In this document: positions 8,816 to 20,544 of the stretch, piece by piece | Layout: every line of letters begins with the position of its first letter | How positions within the stretch are numbered: position 1 is the first letter of the stretch | NCBI GenBank assembly: GCA_032433765.1 | Contig: JAVIAB010000101.1 | Coordinates: forward strand, 60,937,592 to 61,001,591 | Length of the DNA stretch: 64,000 bases | Direction: 5' to 3' | Source: Megaustenia siamemsis | Lineage: Eukaryota; Mollusca; Gastropoda; Stylommatophora; Ariophantidae | Notes under the pieces: generated by a model | What the model was told of the DNA's origin: nothing | Databases searched by the model: none | The model's input: only the letters and a program-made list of their open reading frames with translations | Made by a program: the position numbers and the translations under genes

Positions 8816-11309
8816 ATTGAGTCCTGAACGCAGAGAGAGAGAGAGTATCCATGCTTTCTTTGCACGATCCTAAACGTGTTGTTCCAATATTTTTACTATT
8901 TTCTTTTCTTTAACTTACCGTTTGTAGTTTTGATAGTGTAAATCCTTCCTGTTCAGGTTAGAATGAATCATAGTTACATTGTTTTGAATAATGAAAACAG
9001 TTTTTGCACTAAAATTATAATTTATATTTGAATACATGTTAGCAGGCTCATGCAGTTGTATTATTAGGACGGTATTTGTTTTGAATAATTATGACATTCC
9101 AGCGATCACATACGTCAGACCTAATATATTCGGCTTATGATGTTTAAATATAAACAACCGTTAAACTGTCGGCGACTAATACGTGTGTTACGTCATTGAT
9201 ATACTACGTGATTGTATACAAATATAAAACTATTCAGAAACTCGTGGGTGCATCCTTTCTATTTCATCCTTACCGGTACACTATCCCTTAGCGTATAAGA
9301 CACTAACAAGAGCTATCTAATACTTTATCCTCTTTGCTTCGTCTCGAAACGATACCAGGTGATTTTTATATTATTTTATATTTGTGTTCACAATCACAGT
9401 TTGCCAATTGAGTGATACCTATGCTTTTATTTGTCACTGTTTCTGAGTGGGATCCTGCTGACTTTCGAAGGGTGTGTACTATCCACCCCATATGTTTTTT
9501 ACAATTTTTATTTCCTCAAAAGTTGGTTGATTTCCTTTGGGTTTCATTTCATCATTTCGAACGCTATATGGTCATCTGATTAGAAGCATCATCCTTAAAC
9601 CAAGTGTTAATAAATATCTACAGCTTTCTCATATTCCTAGAATGTATTATTGCCTATGTTTCTGACCTATACAAATAGGACCGATCTGTTGCTTCAATTA
9701 AAAATACGCTTTAATACTAAGATTATATTTTGGTTGATGAGAGTCCTATGGCTTTCCACATTTTAGTCAACATCAGAAAAGGTGTCTTAGGATCCTCAAT
9801 TATCGCAGCAACATTCCGACCTACTTCCCTTACCTAATGCTAGCAAGGTAGGTGAATGCATTCACGACCAATTGTTTCTTGCAATAAACAACTATATTAT
9901 AGTGAACTGTGACTATTCTAAGCACTTTAATCTATTTTTTGGTCAAAAATTCAGTTATGTGATAATACATCTATTGCAATATTTCTTTTGCTAGCATTTA
10001 ACGATTGTTAAGTTATGACAACAATGAGAAATAATCTGCAACATCTAGGTCTTCAAATGATGTCCATGGATTGTATTGAATTCCATCCGTGATGTAGCTT
10101 TTGGATGTTTTCATGATCCAGTCTACTAATACTAGCAGGAAATATAAGAGGGACAGTAGGGCAGTAGATAGACCGATAATGTAACGTTGGCTGTATAAAG
10201 ATGACGCGGGATTCTGAAAGGAAAAAAAAGATCTGCGCAGATGTTATATATTTATTCATTTATTCATGCATCCAGTCATCGAATTTTGAATTGATTTATT
10301 CAATTTCCTCTGGGACCGAAGACGGCACATAGTGCTGAAATCATAGTTCTCTACGACTGCCAATCGACTACTGATTACTGTCTTTAATTAAGTTTATATT
10401 GTTTTTAGGCCCACTGTTGAGCCGTCCATTCTAATTTTGCTGCGTACCAATTCTCTTGGCCTGACTTGTTTTCTGTTACCAGATAGTTTCCACATAGATG
10501 CCTGAAGGGGAAGAATTTCGTTATTCACTCTCAGCACATGACCGACGCGTTTCCAAAGCTTTATTATTATAAAGATCGACGCGTATTTTTGTTTTGATTC
10601 GTCTCTTAACTGTTCATTTGAAATATATTTTTATTATATTTCCAGCTTTTGTAGAGATCTACAAAAATATATACATTAAGACAATTCATGGATAAATGCA
10701 TCGCGTATAAAATGATGTACATTTAACAGCTAATTATAACATGTATGTGGGGTTTTTATGTTACAAGGAATTCAACAAAAATAGTAATATCTTATACCTT
10801 AAATATCATTTTATAAAAATTAAAATGTTACCGCTTCACGCCATGAAATCACCAAATCGTCAATTTATGAAATGTTTCGCAACATTTCTTTTCAATAATC
10901 CACTAGAACAGCAGAGACTGATAAAAATGTGAATAACAAGCGAAGATGTTGGATAATTGTTATTTTGTTAGAAATTATCCATTTTTCAGCACAGACTTGT
11001 AACATTAAACGATCAAATAACAGAACAGATTATATAGCTCACAAATGCTAAAACATCGATGTTTACCAGTGCCAACTTTATATATTAGCAAGGAAATGAA
11101 ATAGTAGATTCCGTACTATAGAGATGGGGTTAATAAGACGAATAATGGATGTAATAAGAAATATAATGTATAAAGAGGTGCTATGAAGTCAATGAACGCT
11201 AGTGTTGGCTCAAAATTATGAAATAACAGCCCAGAATGTTTGGGCAGAAGATCATCACCAGTCGGGAAGCTTTAGCTTCTAGAACAAACTCAAAGTCACA
11301 AAAGGGGCC
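8816..11309. other. Long AT-rich stretch, nothing recognised
   Basis: About 2.5 kb. Small open frames (10053-10259 minus, 10741-10932 plus) show no domain, no codon bias that I can judge and no conserved motif. A short GA run lies at 8834-8847. Confidence 0.6.
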
Positions 11310-11830
11310 CATTGAGAATTGTCATCATCGTTATCAGGAGTCATACATGTTGGCGTAGGCGATCATGTCCTTCCACAAAGCTATATCCACAGTTTATCAT
11401 ATCGATTTTGTTCTTTACTTTTCTGTGTGTTTTGACACCAAGCTATCTAGTATCTACTCTCTTTATCGTTCGCGATCTATCCATCCCTGTAATTTGACTG
11501 TTGTCACCAAGTACTTTAATTTTCCTCTTTTTATGAGGTGACCGAAAAATGATAATTGCTTTTTTTATGTTTTTTTATGAGCTTCCTTTTGTGTTGGTCT
11601 CCTTGAGAATATAATCGTTGGTCTCCTAAGCTGTCCAAGTAACATTAAATATTCTTCTTAGAAATCCCATCTCTGTTGTCTCTATTTGTCGTTTCATGTG
11701 TGTACTGTGCATCACTCACTTCCCATCGGTCATAAATATCCTTGATATAGCATCAATGAACTCTCGTTCTCCCTTACATGACATAGACTTGTTACACAAT
11801 ATTTTTTTTCATTTCCTGACAGTTATTTTA
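11310..11830 (-). mobile_element. LINE-A fragment
   Basis: The minus strand reproduces, with many differences, the end of LINE-A as at 16273-17172: the GWxGKQST-like region and the terminal block reading CTACGCCAACATGTATGACT on that strand. It ends in a degraded ATGATGATG tail. Frameshifts and stops are frequent; it looks old. Confidence 0.7.
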
Positions 11831-11966
11831 GCATGAATTGGCCTTGAATTTCGAATAGATTAATAAAATAGAACATCACGAGAAGCCACAACTCAAAGAA
11901 GTAACGCTTTTAAAGTTTAACCACGTGTGTTGCAATGTAGATAACGGTTTGTGAAGTATATACATG

Positions 11967-11967
<1 letters not shown>
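11831..11967. other. No recognised feature
   Basis: Short spacer before a microsatellite. Confidence 0.5.
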
Positions 11968-12029
<62 letters not shown>

Positions 12030-12045
12030 ATGAGTGTGTGTGTGT
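11968..12045. repeat. TA and TG microsatellite
   Basis: TA run (about 11968-12002) followed by TG run (to about 12043). Confidence 0.95.
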
Positions 12046-12174
12046 ATCTTCTGTCATAGTCTATTTGTATAATCATCAAACGTTAACGTCTGTCTATTAT
12101 GACAAATCCCACCCCCATATCAGCTGTTGTAGCTATCACCCTACTATCTTGACCAACTTATTTCGCACTTAACA

Positions 12175-12515
12175 TCATTGAGTGCCGTCTCCGCATCGAA
12201 GGTTGGCTACCGTGGAGCGCCATTTCGATCTGTCTCTTACTTCGATGTCGCAGGTTGTCATTGGTTGACTTGTCCATCATTTGATTTCTTTCGTCCATGT
12301 TAATCTTGGTCTATCTATGTCTCTTTTACCTTGTAGTTTCCCTTCCAATATTACTTTTAGTAGGCTGCTGTGTTTTTTCAACAATCTCATTTATCTTGTT
12401 CTAATTGTGTTTATAAATTCTCTTTTCAATTGTAGTTGTTTCTTGACTTCATCGTTTGTTTTCTATTCTTTCCACCCAACTCTTCCTAATCTTCTATAAA
12501 TCTACATTTCAAATG
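12175..12515 (-). mobile_element. LINE-B 3' fragment
   Basis: The minus strand matches the 3' end of LINE-B: the IYRRxGRVGWKE-like region at its high-coordinate end, then the 3' untranslated part ending TTCGATGCGGAGACGGCACT and CAATGATG. Similar copies are at 61400-61850 (minus) and 45870-46310 (plus). Confidence 0.75.
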
Positions 12516-12528
12516 CTCATTATTATTA

Positions 12529-14639
12529 TAGCTTGTTTCATAAGTCGTGCCCAACTTTAAAAATCAATATCTTTTAAACCGCTTTTTGTAATTTTTTCAA
12601 AATTTGCATGTATTGTTACAATGATTAGAACCCAACAGGGAATTAATTTCATTAAAAACAAACATTTGGTTATTATTATTGCTTATTTGATTTATATAAA
12701 TTTATAACGACCCATTGATGTAGTCAAAACTTAGTGTTTACAGTATTTAAGTTAAAAATAGCGATTACAAATCTATACACGCTGAAATTTACAATTTTTC
12801 ACGCTTTCCGTGTGAGTTACCCGACACAATTTGACACTTGTAGTAAACACGAGACATTGTGTGTTCCATTTCCGTTAATTCAGCGGCGTAACGTGGAACA
12901 ATAACATTTATCATGAGTCTTAAAATGAAATTCTGCAGTTTACAAAACATCGCAATAAAAATGTATGACTATTTTTGCAAAGAGGCTAAACGAGGAAGAT
13001 TATTTCATTCTTTAGAAAACCCAGAGAATAGGACAAGACACATTTTGGATTTATCTAAACGGTCATTTAATCGCTGGATTCAAGCACGTGACCGTCAATG
13101 TTCCAAATATACAAAATCACAAGGAAGAGCAAAAATGTTGGATAATTTCGACAGTGAACTTATTAGAAGTGAAATTCGCAAAATGTTGGGTATGAATGAA
13201 ACTGTTACAATAAGAAAATTAAAAGTATCGCTGAAAAAGAACAACAGTATTGAAATATCAAAGTCTACATTATGGAGGAATGTGAGAGCTGCAGGCTTTA
13301 CATTCAGAAAGTATTCCAATGGACGAAACATCATCTGTGAGAAGCCACATATAGTAGTCATGAGAAGCAAGTACTTACGTGAAGTAAAAGTGGTGCGCAA
13401 GCAAGGTTATGATTTTGTGTACTTGGATGAAACATGGATCAATGCTCACCACACTAACCAAAGGGAATGGCAGTCATCAGATGGAAAGATTAAGAGATTA
13501 ATACCTAGCAGCAAAGGACAGCGCTTGATAATTGCTCATGCAGGTAGTCGACAACATGGACTAATACAGAATGCAGAACTCATTTTTCTTTCAAAATCCA
13601 TAGACAATCGGGATTATCACTCTGAGATGAATGGTCACATATTTAGACATTGGATTGAAAATTCTGTTCTCCCAGCACTAGATCGACCATCTTGCCTAAT
13701 AATGGACAATGCAGCGTACCACAACATTGTTGCACTTGAAGATAAAGTCCCGACGTCATCCAGTACAAAAGATGCTATTAAGATATGGCTCACAAAGGAG
13801 CACATACAATTTAATAACATGTACTTAAAACCTGAATTACTATCTCTAGTAAAGCAAAAACAGAGAACAAAGATTTTTCAAATAGATAAGATTATCCAAG
13901 AGCATGGTCATATAAGTTCTGCCACCTTACCATGCTCATTTAAATCCAATAGAACTAATCTGGGCAAAATTAAAAGGACAAGTGGCAGATGAAAATACAA
14001 CATTCAAAATATGCGATGTAAAGACTCTTGCTAATCTCGCTTTATTAAATATAGACAAAGATTATTGGGCTAAATGTGAAGACCACGTCTTAAAACAGGA
14101 AGAGGAATATTGGAAAAATGATGGTTTGTGGAATGTTCAACCCCGAACAGTTATTAATCTTTTAGACTCGTCTGATTCAGAATGAAAGTATATAGCCCCC
14201 ACAATGTTGGCCCCTATATAACCTTAAATTATTTCAACAAACGGTCCTTTTCAGGACCACATAACTATGAAAATTGGACATACAGGTATACCTTGATATT
14301 ATTATCGTCCGTCCTCGAACTGAGCAGACAATAATTCTCCTGGTGTTTTGTTTTATCCAGTTATTTCCCCATTACGGCCACGCCTTTACCTAGTGAAAAT
14401 TAATCGTAGACCAGCAACTACGGTAATTTCTATTCTTTAGGGCTTCACAATTTACAATTTTGACAAACATCAAAGAAATATCGCCGCTTTAAGAAAACTG
14501 CAGCTGCAAGATATTTGTTAAATATACATTTAAAGGGTCTTTTGCATTCTAATAACATTTGGAAAATTTCAAAAGTATTTAACAAACGGTTAGAGAGTAA
14601 TAGCGTTTTGAAGTTGGGCAAATGTTTTGAAACGAGCTA
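12529..14639 (+). mobile_element. Tc1/mariner-superfamily DNA transposon with TIRs
   Basis: The element spans about 12531-14637. The left end starts GCTTGTTTCATAAGTCGTGC then CCAACTT. The reverse complement of the right end starts GCTCGTTTCAAAACATTTGC then CCAACTT. Terminal inverted repeat similarity extends for roughly 80 bases (left 12531-12612, right 14555-14637), ending in a ...TTTTCAAAATTTGCATG / TTTTGAAATTTTCCAAATG block. TA dinucleotides flank both ends (12529-12530 and 14638-14639), fitting TA target duplication by this superfamily. It carries one transposase gene. It sits just past the 3' end of a LINE-B remnant. Nothing else in the window shares these ends. Confidence 0.85.
12913..14185 (+). 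pseudogene. DDE transposase (Tc1/mariner-like, long D-E spacing), one frameshift
   Basis: The frame starting ATGAGTCTTAAAATG at 12913 runs ~335 codons with an N-terminal helix-turn-helix-like region, then the DDE core. The first Asp is in YLDETW (13426-13428, residue 172). The second is in LIMDNAAYHN (13705-13707, residue 265). The third acidic residue is in LPPYHAHLNPIELIWAKLKG, but this lies in the next frame (Glu at 13952-13954), which stays open to the stop at 14183-14185. A single indel near 13910-13920 breaks the gene. The D-to-E gap is 81 residues if one base was inserted, or 82 if two were lost. Either is far longer than DD34E/DD37E elements, and 82 is the spacing I recall for the Sailor (DD82E) group. 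The full protein would be about 424 residues. Apart from the shift, no stop is seen, suggesting fairly recent decay. Confidence 0.85.
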
Positions 14640-15469
14640 TAGTCCATGTTTCTGTACTAAACAGGGATGTTTAGAAGATATACCATTTTGCTATTCTTAG
14701 TTTTAACCACTTGGGTTATCTACCTTGGTGTTAGTATAATGTGTATGCATATCGTTAATTATATCTATTTGCTTTAACATACGACAACTGTCAAGTCAAT
14801 TTCACAGGAAAGTACTCTCTGTTGTAATACACCCAGCCTAGTACGTGTCGGATCCTTTGATAGTACATTCTGGCACAGTAAATGTGCATTAACATTTAAA
14901 GGATACAAATGAAATTATTATTATTCATGTTCAAGTCAGTTGAACACAACATTACTTACTGCCAAAAAGGTGTCCAGAACATTGATGATCTTAGAAGATA
15001 GAGATTAATTTTGAGTACAATAAAAACATATTCAATAATCAATATTATGGACTAATATTTTTCATATAAAACTTCATAGTCTTAGTCGGTCCAGTTCTGT
15101 CATGATCAATGATATTACAATATTGTCGTGGTTCTATGTAATCGATAACTATAAATTAAACAAAAGTTAAGCACAACTGCTTGTCATTACTACTTTAGTT
15201 GATTTAATGTTTTGTGACTTGCCAAGAAGATAAGGAACGTAATCTTGTTTTATTTTATATTTTACATTGAAAGTGAATACATGAAACCTCACCCTCGGAA
15301 CTATCAAATTGATCATTTCTTTCATGTTTTGTTCACCACTTAATAAAGTATCATTCACATAATGCATTGACCTCTGCAACAATTTCACAATGTGAAAGTG
15401 GTGTCAACAATTAATTGTGGCGACCTAAGATTATACCAAGAATTATAAATGACTCAAATGGTAAATGTA
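14640..15469. other. AT-rich stretch, nothing recognised
   Basis: No supported gene; a 73-codon minus frame (15167-15388) has no recognisable features. Confidence 0.6.
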
Positions 15470-15880
15470 CAACAAAAGTGAGATGCAGAATGGAAAAAAG
15501 CAAAATCAGTTTTCCTCAAAAATGAGGAAACTAATGTGCAATCCATTTTTGACAATAGAAATAAAAATACGAGCTCATAAATGTTATGTAGAGCCAATCT
15601 TAACATATGGATGTGAAAAATAGACAATAGGACAACAGACAAGAAAATCACTGGACGTTGTAGAAATATGGTTTTACATAAAAAATGTTGACAATACCAT
15701 GTAAGGTTAAGAAGAGTAATGAAAACGTTCTGAAAGAGGATAAAGCAAAGAAAGAGCTAATTACCAATATTAGGAAGAAACAAATCATAATTTGTTTGGC
15801 CATGTAATAAGAGGGGAACAACTGGAATATATTGTGACAAAAGGAAAAATTGAGGTACTTTACAGAGCCAGTCATTCAAT
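15470..15880 (+). mobile_element. LINE-A2 fragment
   Basis: Runs parallel to 52255-52620: CAATCCATTTTTGACAATAG, then TGTTATGTAGAGCCAATCTT, a degraded ESWTxGQQTxKS region, and AGAGGGGAACAACTGGAATA. It covers the RT C-terminal domain only, with stops and frameshifts. Confidence 0.75.
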
Positions 15881-16260
15881 CATTTGTACCGTACAGAGTC
15901 AGTTATTCAATCATGTGTACTGTACAGAGCCAGTCATTAAATCATGTGAACTATACACAGATCTAAGTATCAATTTCTGACCCCAATAAATGACACATTT
16001 TGCTGACAAACTATATTGTACTTCTGATGACCTCGTGTAATGACTAAGTTCAAAGAGTCAACTAGTCCATCTGTCTGTATTATGTGATGAACACAGGAAA
16101 TTTCGCTGATAAAAAAAAATATCACTTACTCGTAAAGAGAACTGTCCGAACTGAAGAAAAAGATATCACATTTTAGATTCGGAAACACACATTTGTTAAG
16201 TTCAAAGTGTTCTTTAAATATACTTTGTTATTGTAATGTCTACACTTCAAACTAAATGAT
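15881..16260. other. Short tandem block then unremarkable DNA
   Basis: At about 15860-15950 a ~31-bp unit (ACAGAGCCAGTCATTCAATC) is repeated three times. No gene is seen to 16260. Confidence 0.6.
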
Positions 16261-16272
16261 AACCACAATTAT

Positions 16273-17172
16273 CATCATCATCATGTACCATAACGGTTGG
16301 CGTACGCGATCATGTCCTTCCACAATCTTCTATCTACAGTGCATCGTATCAGTTCTGTTGTTGACTGTTTTCCATGCCATGACACCAAGCTATCCAGTAT
16401 TTTCTCTCTTTGTCGTCCGTGATCTCTCTTTTCTTTTATTTTGCCAGTTGTAACCAAGTATTCAAAATTTCCTCTTGTCATGATGTGCATGAAGAATGTT
16501 GATTGTTTCTTTCTGATGTTTTTTAGGAGCTGCCTTTTTGTGTTGCCTTCTTTGAGAACTTTCTCATTGGTCTTTTTAACTGTCCAGGGCACTTTCAACA
16601 TTCTTTTGAGAAACCCCATCTCTGTGGCCTCTAATCGTCGTTTCATTTGTTTGTCTACTGTCCATGATTCGCTTCCATATGTCAAAATTTGTTCTATATA
16701 GCACCGATGAACTATCTTTCTCATTTCTATTGACATAGATTTGTTGCATAAGGTATTTTTCATTTTCTGAAATGCTATTTTGGCCTGAGCCATTCTGCTT
16801 TTTATTTCCATGGTGCATCTTCCATCCGATATTATTATTGTGCCCTAGTATTTGACGCGTTGCACTTGTTTAAAATTTGTCCTGTTTATTATTGCGCTGC
16901 ATGCTGGTGATGATTATTTCTTCGATATGACCATTACTTCTGTTTTCTTACTATTCAGACTGAGACCTTTCTTGTTGCTTTCTTTTACTATTATGTCTAT
17001 CATTTCTTGTATTTCATTCCCTGTCTATGCTATTAAGACTGTGTCATCCGCATATCGCAAATTGTTTATGGTGTGACCGTTGACTTCAATTCCTTTTTTA
17101 TCTACTATTGATCTCATAATATGTTCGCTGTAAAGTGAAAGCAAATCCGGCAACAGAACACAGCCTTGTCTG
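16273..17172 (-). mobile_element. LINE-A, 5'-truncated, with target-site duplication
   Basis: The minus strand encodes the end of a non-LTR reverse transcriptase. It starts at the QGCVLxPDL motif at the high-coordinate end, continues through the YADD catalytic motif (17043-17054), and then through an intact 176-codon frame (16281-16811). That frame carries CYIEQILTYGSESWTVDKQM, RRLEATEMGFLKRMLKVPWT and a C-terminal MIAYANRYGT. Stops and a shift separate the YADD part from the C-terminal frame. The 3' tail is (ATG)n. Flanking AACCACAATTAT (16261-16272) and AACCACAACTAT (17173-17184) match at 11 of 12 positions, fitting a target-site duplication. A close copy is at 44703-45625. Confidence 0.85.
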
Positions 17173-17201
17173 AACCACAACTATTGATTGCTATTTTCGT
17201 C

Positions 17202-17480
17202 TTGTCAGACGGTTTAGTGGAGGCTAGTGTGCATATTTTTGAGGTTTTGATTTTGTCGAACAGCTTCTCTCGTGGATGATTCTACCAATGTTTGACAAAC
17301 GCACACGGCTACAGAATTAACAAGTCAGGCCCACTGATCCACATGGTTTCCATCCTTTTTCATGAGTCTTTTCTCTTCCATGTTTGTCGTAGCACAGCCT
17401 CAAATAATGTTATACCGATCCTTATACATGCTCTCCATGATGTGCGATCACTTGTCAGATGTTCCCGGTTGTTTTCACAG
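17202..17480 (-). mobile_element. LINE-C fragment, zinc-finger end
   Basis: Inverted near-identical copy of 200-475. In reverse it reads GATCGCACATCATGGAGAGC ... CATTGGTAGAATCATCCACG ... CTAAACCGTCTGACAAGACG. Of the finger, the SNIGRIIHERSC-like part is clear; one cysteine codon appears altered in this copy. It lies immediately beside the LINE-A insertion. Confidence 0.75.
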
Positions 17481-17954
17481 ATGGAGAAGTCATTCAGAGA
17501 TGATTTACACAAATCTCTATATCGTAGTTTAAGTCAGCCAATTTGTATATTTCCGTGTTTTAGTTCACCATATAGTATTTGCTTATCAATGCAGTTTTCT
17601 TCCTGTAGCTGGACGTGCCCCAGCCAACTTTCTGTTCTATATTTCGTCTCCCCAACCACAAATTCTGGCTAACACAAGTAATGGGATAAAGCCTCAAAGA
17701 ATTGTGCTTTTTTTGTCTATTTTTAAGTTGATTTGTGTGAATGCACCTTTCTTTATCGGATATAAGACGTTTAAGAACGAAAACTGCCTACAATCATCAT
17801 TCTACACCCCGTGCCTTCACCTTTGTCTTTGTCTCCATTGGAAATGTTATGAATACATTTACGTAAAAGAACCAATGGTAAACCAAGAATAAGACCAAAT
17901 GACACAATCCGTGTAAAGCTAAATGAGCATCATTTGACGATGGTTTGGCTTCCA
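17481..17954. other. No recognised feature
   Basis: No supported gene. The minus strand may continue LINE-C homology upstream of 17480, but I could not confirm it. Confidence 0.5.
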
Positions 17955-18240
17955 GAGAACGGTATCTTCTATGACACGAACAGTAGTCTCCAGTCTTCTA
18001 TCTTCCAAAGCACGAATAGTATTTTCCAGTTTTCCATCTTCCATGACACCCGAATAGTAATTTCCAGTCTTTCATCCTTCCTGACAGGAATAGTAATTTC
18101 CAGTTTTTCATCCTTCCTGACAGGAATAGTCATTTCCAGTTTTTCATCCTTCCTGACAGGAATAGTCATTTCCAGTTTTTCATCCTTCCTGACAGGAATA
18201 GTCATTTCCAGTCTTCCATCTTCGATGACACCCGAATTGG
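17955..18240. repeat. 36-bp minisatellite, about 7 copies
   Basis: Unit GTTTTTCATCCTTCCTGACA + GGAATAGTCATTTCCA. The left units are more diverged (CTTCCATCTTCCATGACACG). Because 36 is divisible by 3, frames stay open on both strands (17934-18245 plus, 17969-18205 minus); I do not regard these as genes. Confidence 0.93.
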
Positions 18241-18267
18241 TATAAGATAAAGTTAACCGAGAACACA

Positions 18268-18278
18268 GACTGTGAGAT

Positions 18279-18317
<39 letters not shown>

Positions 18318-18328
18318 AAGAGTATAGA
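18268..18328. repeat. GA microsatellite
   Basis: GA run with two GAAA interruptions. Confidence 0.95.
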
Positions 18329-18564
18329 CTTTGCTGTGTGTGATTAATAATGGAGACAAATTGAGAGTGCTATCTTTTTTTTCAGACAGTTTAATGTTAT
18401 TCTGAAATCTAGATAAAAGTCCCTGATTACGTAGTCCTGTAAATTGTTAATGGCAAAGATGACTCATTTGCATCTGCTAAATTCTATATAGTTTGTTCGT
18501 GCTCAAATATATGTCATATATATCACATGTATATCAAATGTATGACATTGGTTATTGTTATTGG
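18329..18564. other. No recognised feature; GGTTATT run at the end
   Basis: A short GTTATT/GGTTATT run (about 18549-18574) leads into the next dispersed repeat. Confidence 0.6.
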
Positions 18565-18985
18565 TTATTGGTTATGGAAGGCCTCGGCATCACAGCAAAC
18601 GAATTAAAATCCATAATTGCTCAACCGCCCGTGCCAGTGGAATCATCCGAATTACCAACTCATCTCCCAAACAAAGAAAGGTAACTGTAGTCCCCATCGT
18701 AGCAGTCTCAGCACACGCCAAAAGACATAAGGCGAAACCGCGCAGAAAGTGAACACAGCCAACTGTTCCCTGTGATACGATATCATCATTCATCGTAAAC
18801 AAGCGGGATATCGAAGCAGGATCAAAACGGATGAGACACACAGCTCACGGTGTGCACAGAGCACTTAACTCAGTAGCTCCTGCAACAAGCCGGACTTGGA
18901 ATATGAGGAAACTGCAACAAGGAACACTTTTCAGACATAGCCTTCAATGGTTCCTGCCGCCTATCCACCATATACCATGGGAGTT
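18565..18985 (+). mobile_element. Unclassified dispersed repeat J, copy 1
   Basis: From GGTTATGGAAGGCCTCGGCA the sequence matches 35505-35791 closely for ~300 bases. Read from the ATG on the plus strand it gives MEGLGITANELKSIIAQPPV, then PVESSEL and a polar tail, interrupted by stops. It looks like the disordered N-terminus of an element-encoded protein, but this is a guess. The copy continues to about 18985 with sequence absent from the second copy. A minus-strand frame (18590-18841) is also open; I cannot decide which strand, if either, is coding. Confidence 0.55.
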
Positions 18986-19910
18986 CACGTCCTCCCGAAA
19001 ATGATGATCATCATAGCACTTGATGATGTTAGGCCGTCATTGATGACTCCAATTCCAAACATATAGACACACAGTGGTGGTAATTTGTCATTTCCAATCC
19101 AACAGAAGCCACATGACCTGTAGTTAGTAAAACCACAGAGAGAATATGATTTTGTGACCTTCACTGATTCACTCTTAGATGTGAATGTGTAGTTTACACA
19201 AGAGGAGAAGTTTTCAACTACAGTGATCCCATTTAAGGCAATTCTGGGATAGCAAGGCAAGTATCCTTTATAGCAGCAGAACTTGATGTTCTCCGCTCCC
19301 TTCTTGTAGCTGCTGCCACACGATTCTGATGTCTCATTAACTTGGACATCATTCAAGAACAATGTCAGACTAACATTCCATAGATATGGCTCTGCTGATG
19401 AAGTGCTTGGTGCAACAGTTGTATCAATCATACTGGAGGCTCCTGGTCTGTGGTCATTAATATCACAGACGGCACATGGTGTTGTTATATTCAGTATTTC
19501 TTTCTGGGGTGTAAATATGTGGCACACACATGGAGAGTGGTTTGTGGTCACAGTAATCCCATTAAAGGCAATATTCTAGGATAGCATGGCATAGCTGTTT
19601 CAGAACAACACAATCCTGTGATGTTTTCTGTGTTCGCTATAAAGCTGCTGCTGCTACACAATCCTGACCAATTATAGGTGTGGACATTATTCACTTGCAA
19701 TGACAAAACTGCTTTGTTTACATCATAAAACTCTGGAAGCGAATCATTTATGGGACTAATAGTACAATTTATTCTTCCATCGGGGATATCTGCATTGAGT
19801 CCCCAAAAAAAAGGTATTTGGTTAAAAAGCACATATGCGTTTGAGTTAAACACACAATGAGCCCACTTCATAGATTCAAAATGATCCTTGCCAATGACAT
19901 CCGTTTGCAC
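18985..19910 (-). CDS. Cysteine-rich secreted-type protein with two tandem domains, partial
   Basis: I do not recognise this gene. Two minus-strand frames (19548-19910, then 18985-19551) encode two copies of one module. It has a WNVSLTLFLNDVQVN-like strand region (LSLQVNNVHTYNWSG in the first copy), a cysteine, ENI-x3-CC (ENITGLCC; ENIKFCC), x5-PCYPRI, and then NGITV followed by N-x-S-x-C. Many Asn-x-Ser/Thr sites and paired cysteines point to an extracellular protein. No signal peptide or transmembrane segment is evident, so upstream and downstream exons are probably missing. The copies join through a 2-base difference near 19571-19580 (AGAATATTGCC against AGAATTGCC in the second copy), which shifts the frame. 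This is either a true mutation, making it a pseudogene, or a sequence error. The second module extends ~60 residues further, ending near CWIGNDKLPPLCVYMFGIGV. Confidence 0.55.
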
Positions 19911-20544
19911 AAGTTAGGTCCTTAGCTACCAACGTCTAAAATGTCTGAAACGAAGCCATCCAATTAACGACTTTATCTACAGCGAAGGTTAACGAACTGT
20001 GAACAAACATTTATGTTCAAACCCTTGAAAACATTTTCAAAAATCTGCCAACTCGCAGCAATAACATTTAATGTATGACATATCTTAGCCTGGGACACAT
20101 AACCTGACATTTCAGATAGTGAACTATATGTGGGTGTTCTTCTCTCATATTGGTCACAACTCGACACAACAGTCAGTCGCTTTACCACTTGTGATCTCTA
20201 TGAGGGCAAAACTCCTCCACTTCAATCGGTGGCTGGTTTACTTCGTAACGTGCCCCGTGTCTGGCCCACATGGTTTTCATTAATAATTCACCATCGACTT
20301 TCTATATCGATCTTTGTTCCACCACCTTTTTTTTCAGAAACCCATTGCCTGTCTGTTCTAGCCAATTTGTCTGCATCTCCTGTTCATGACAAGACATTTA
20401 CATCGTCATTGTTTGTTATCACCTCGAGCATCTCACACCTCCGACCGTACGGTCTGGACAGCCACTGTCATTGAACATTTTGTGACGTGTTTTTCTTCAT
20501 TCGTGAATTACAGCATGTACGTCATTGTGTTTTAGCTGAATCGA
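19911..20544. other. No recognised feature
   Basis: A 114-codon plus frame (20130-20474) and a 71-codon minus frame overlap, with no domain seen in either. Upstream exons of the minus-strand cysteine-rich gene might lie here, but I found no convincing splice-bounded frame. Confidence 0.4.
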
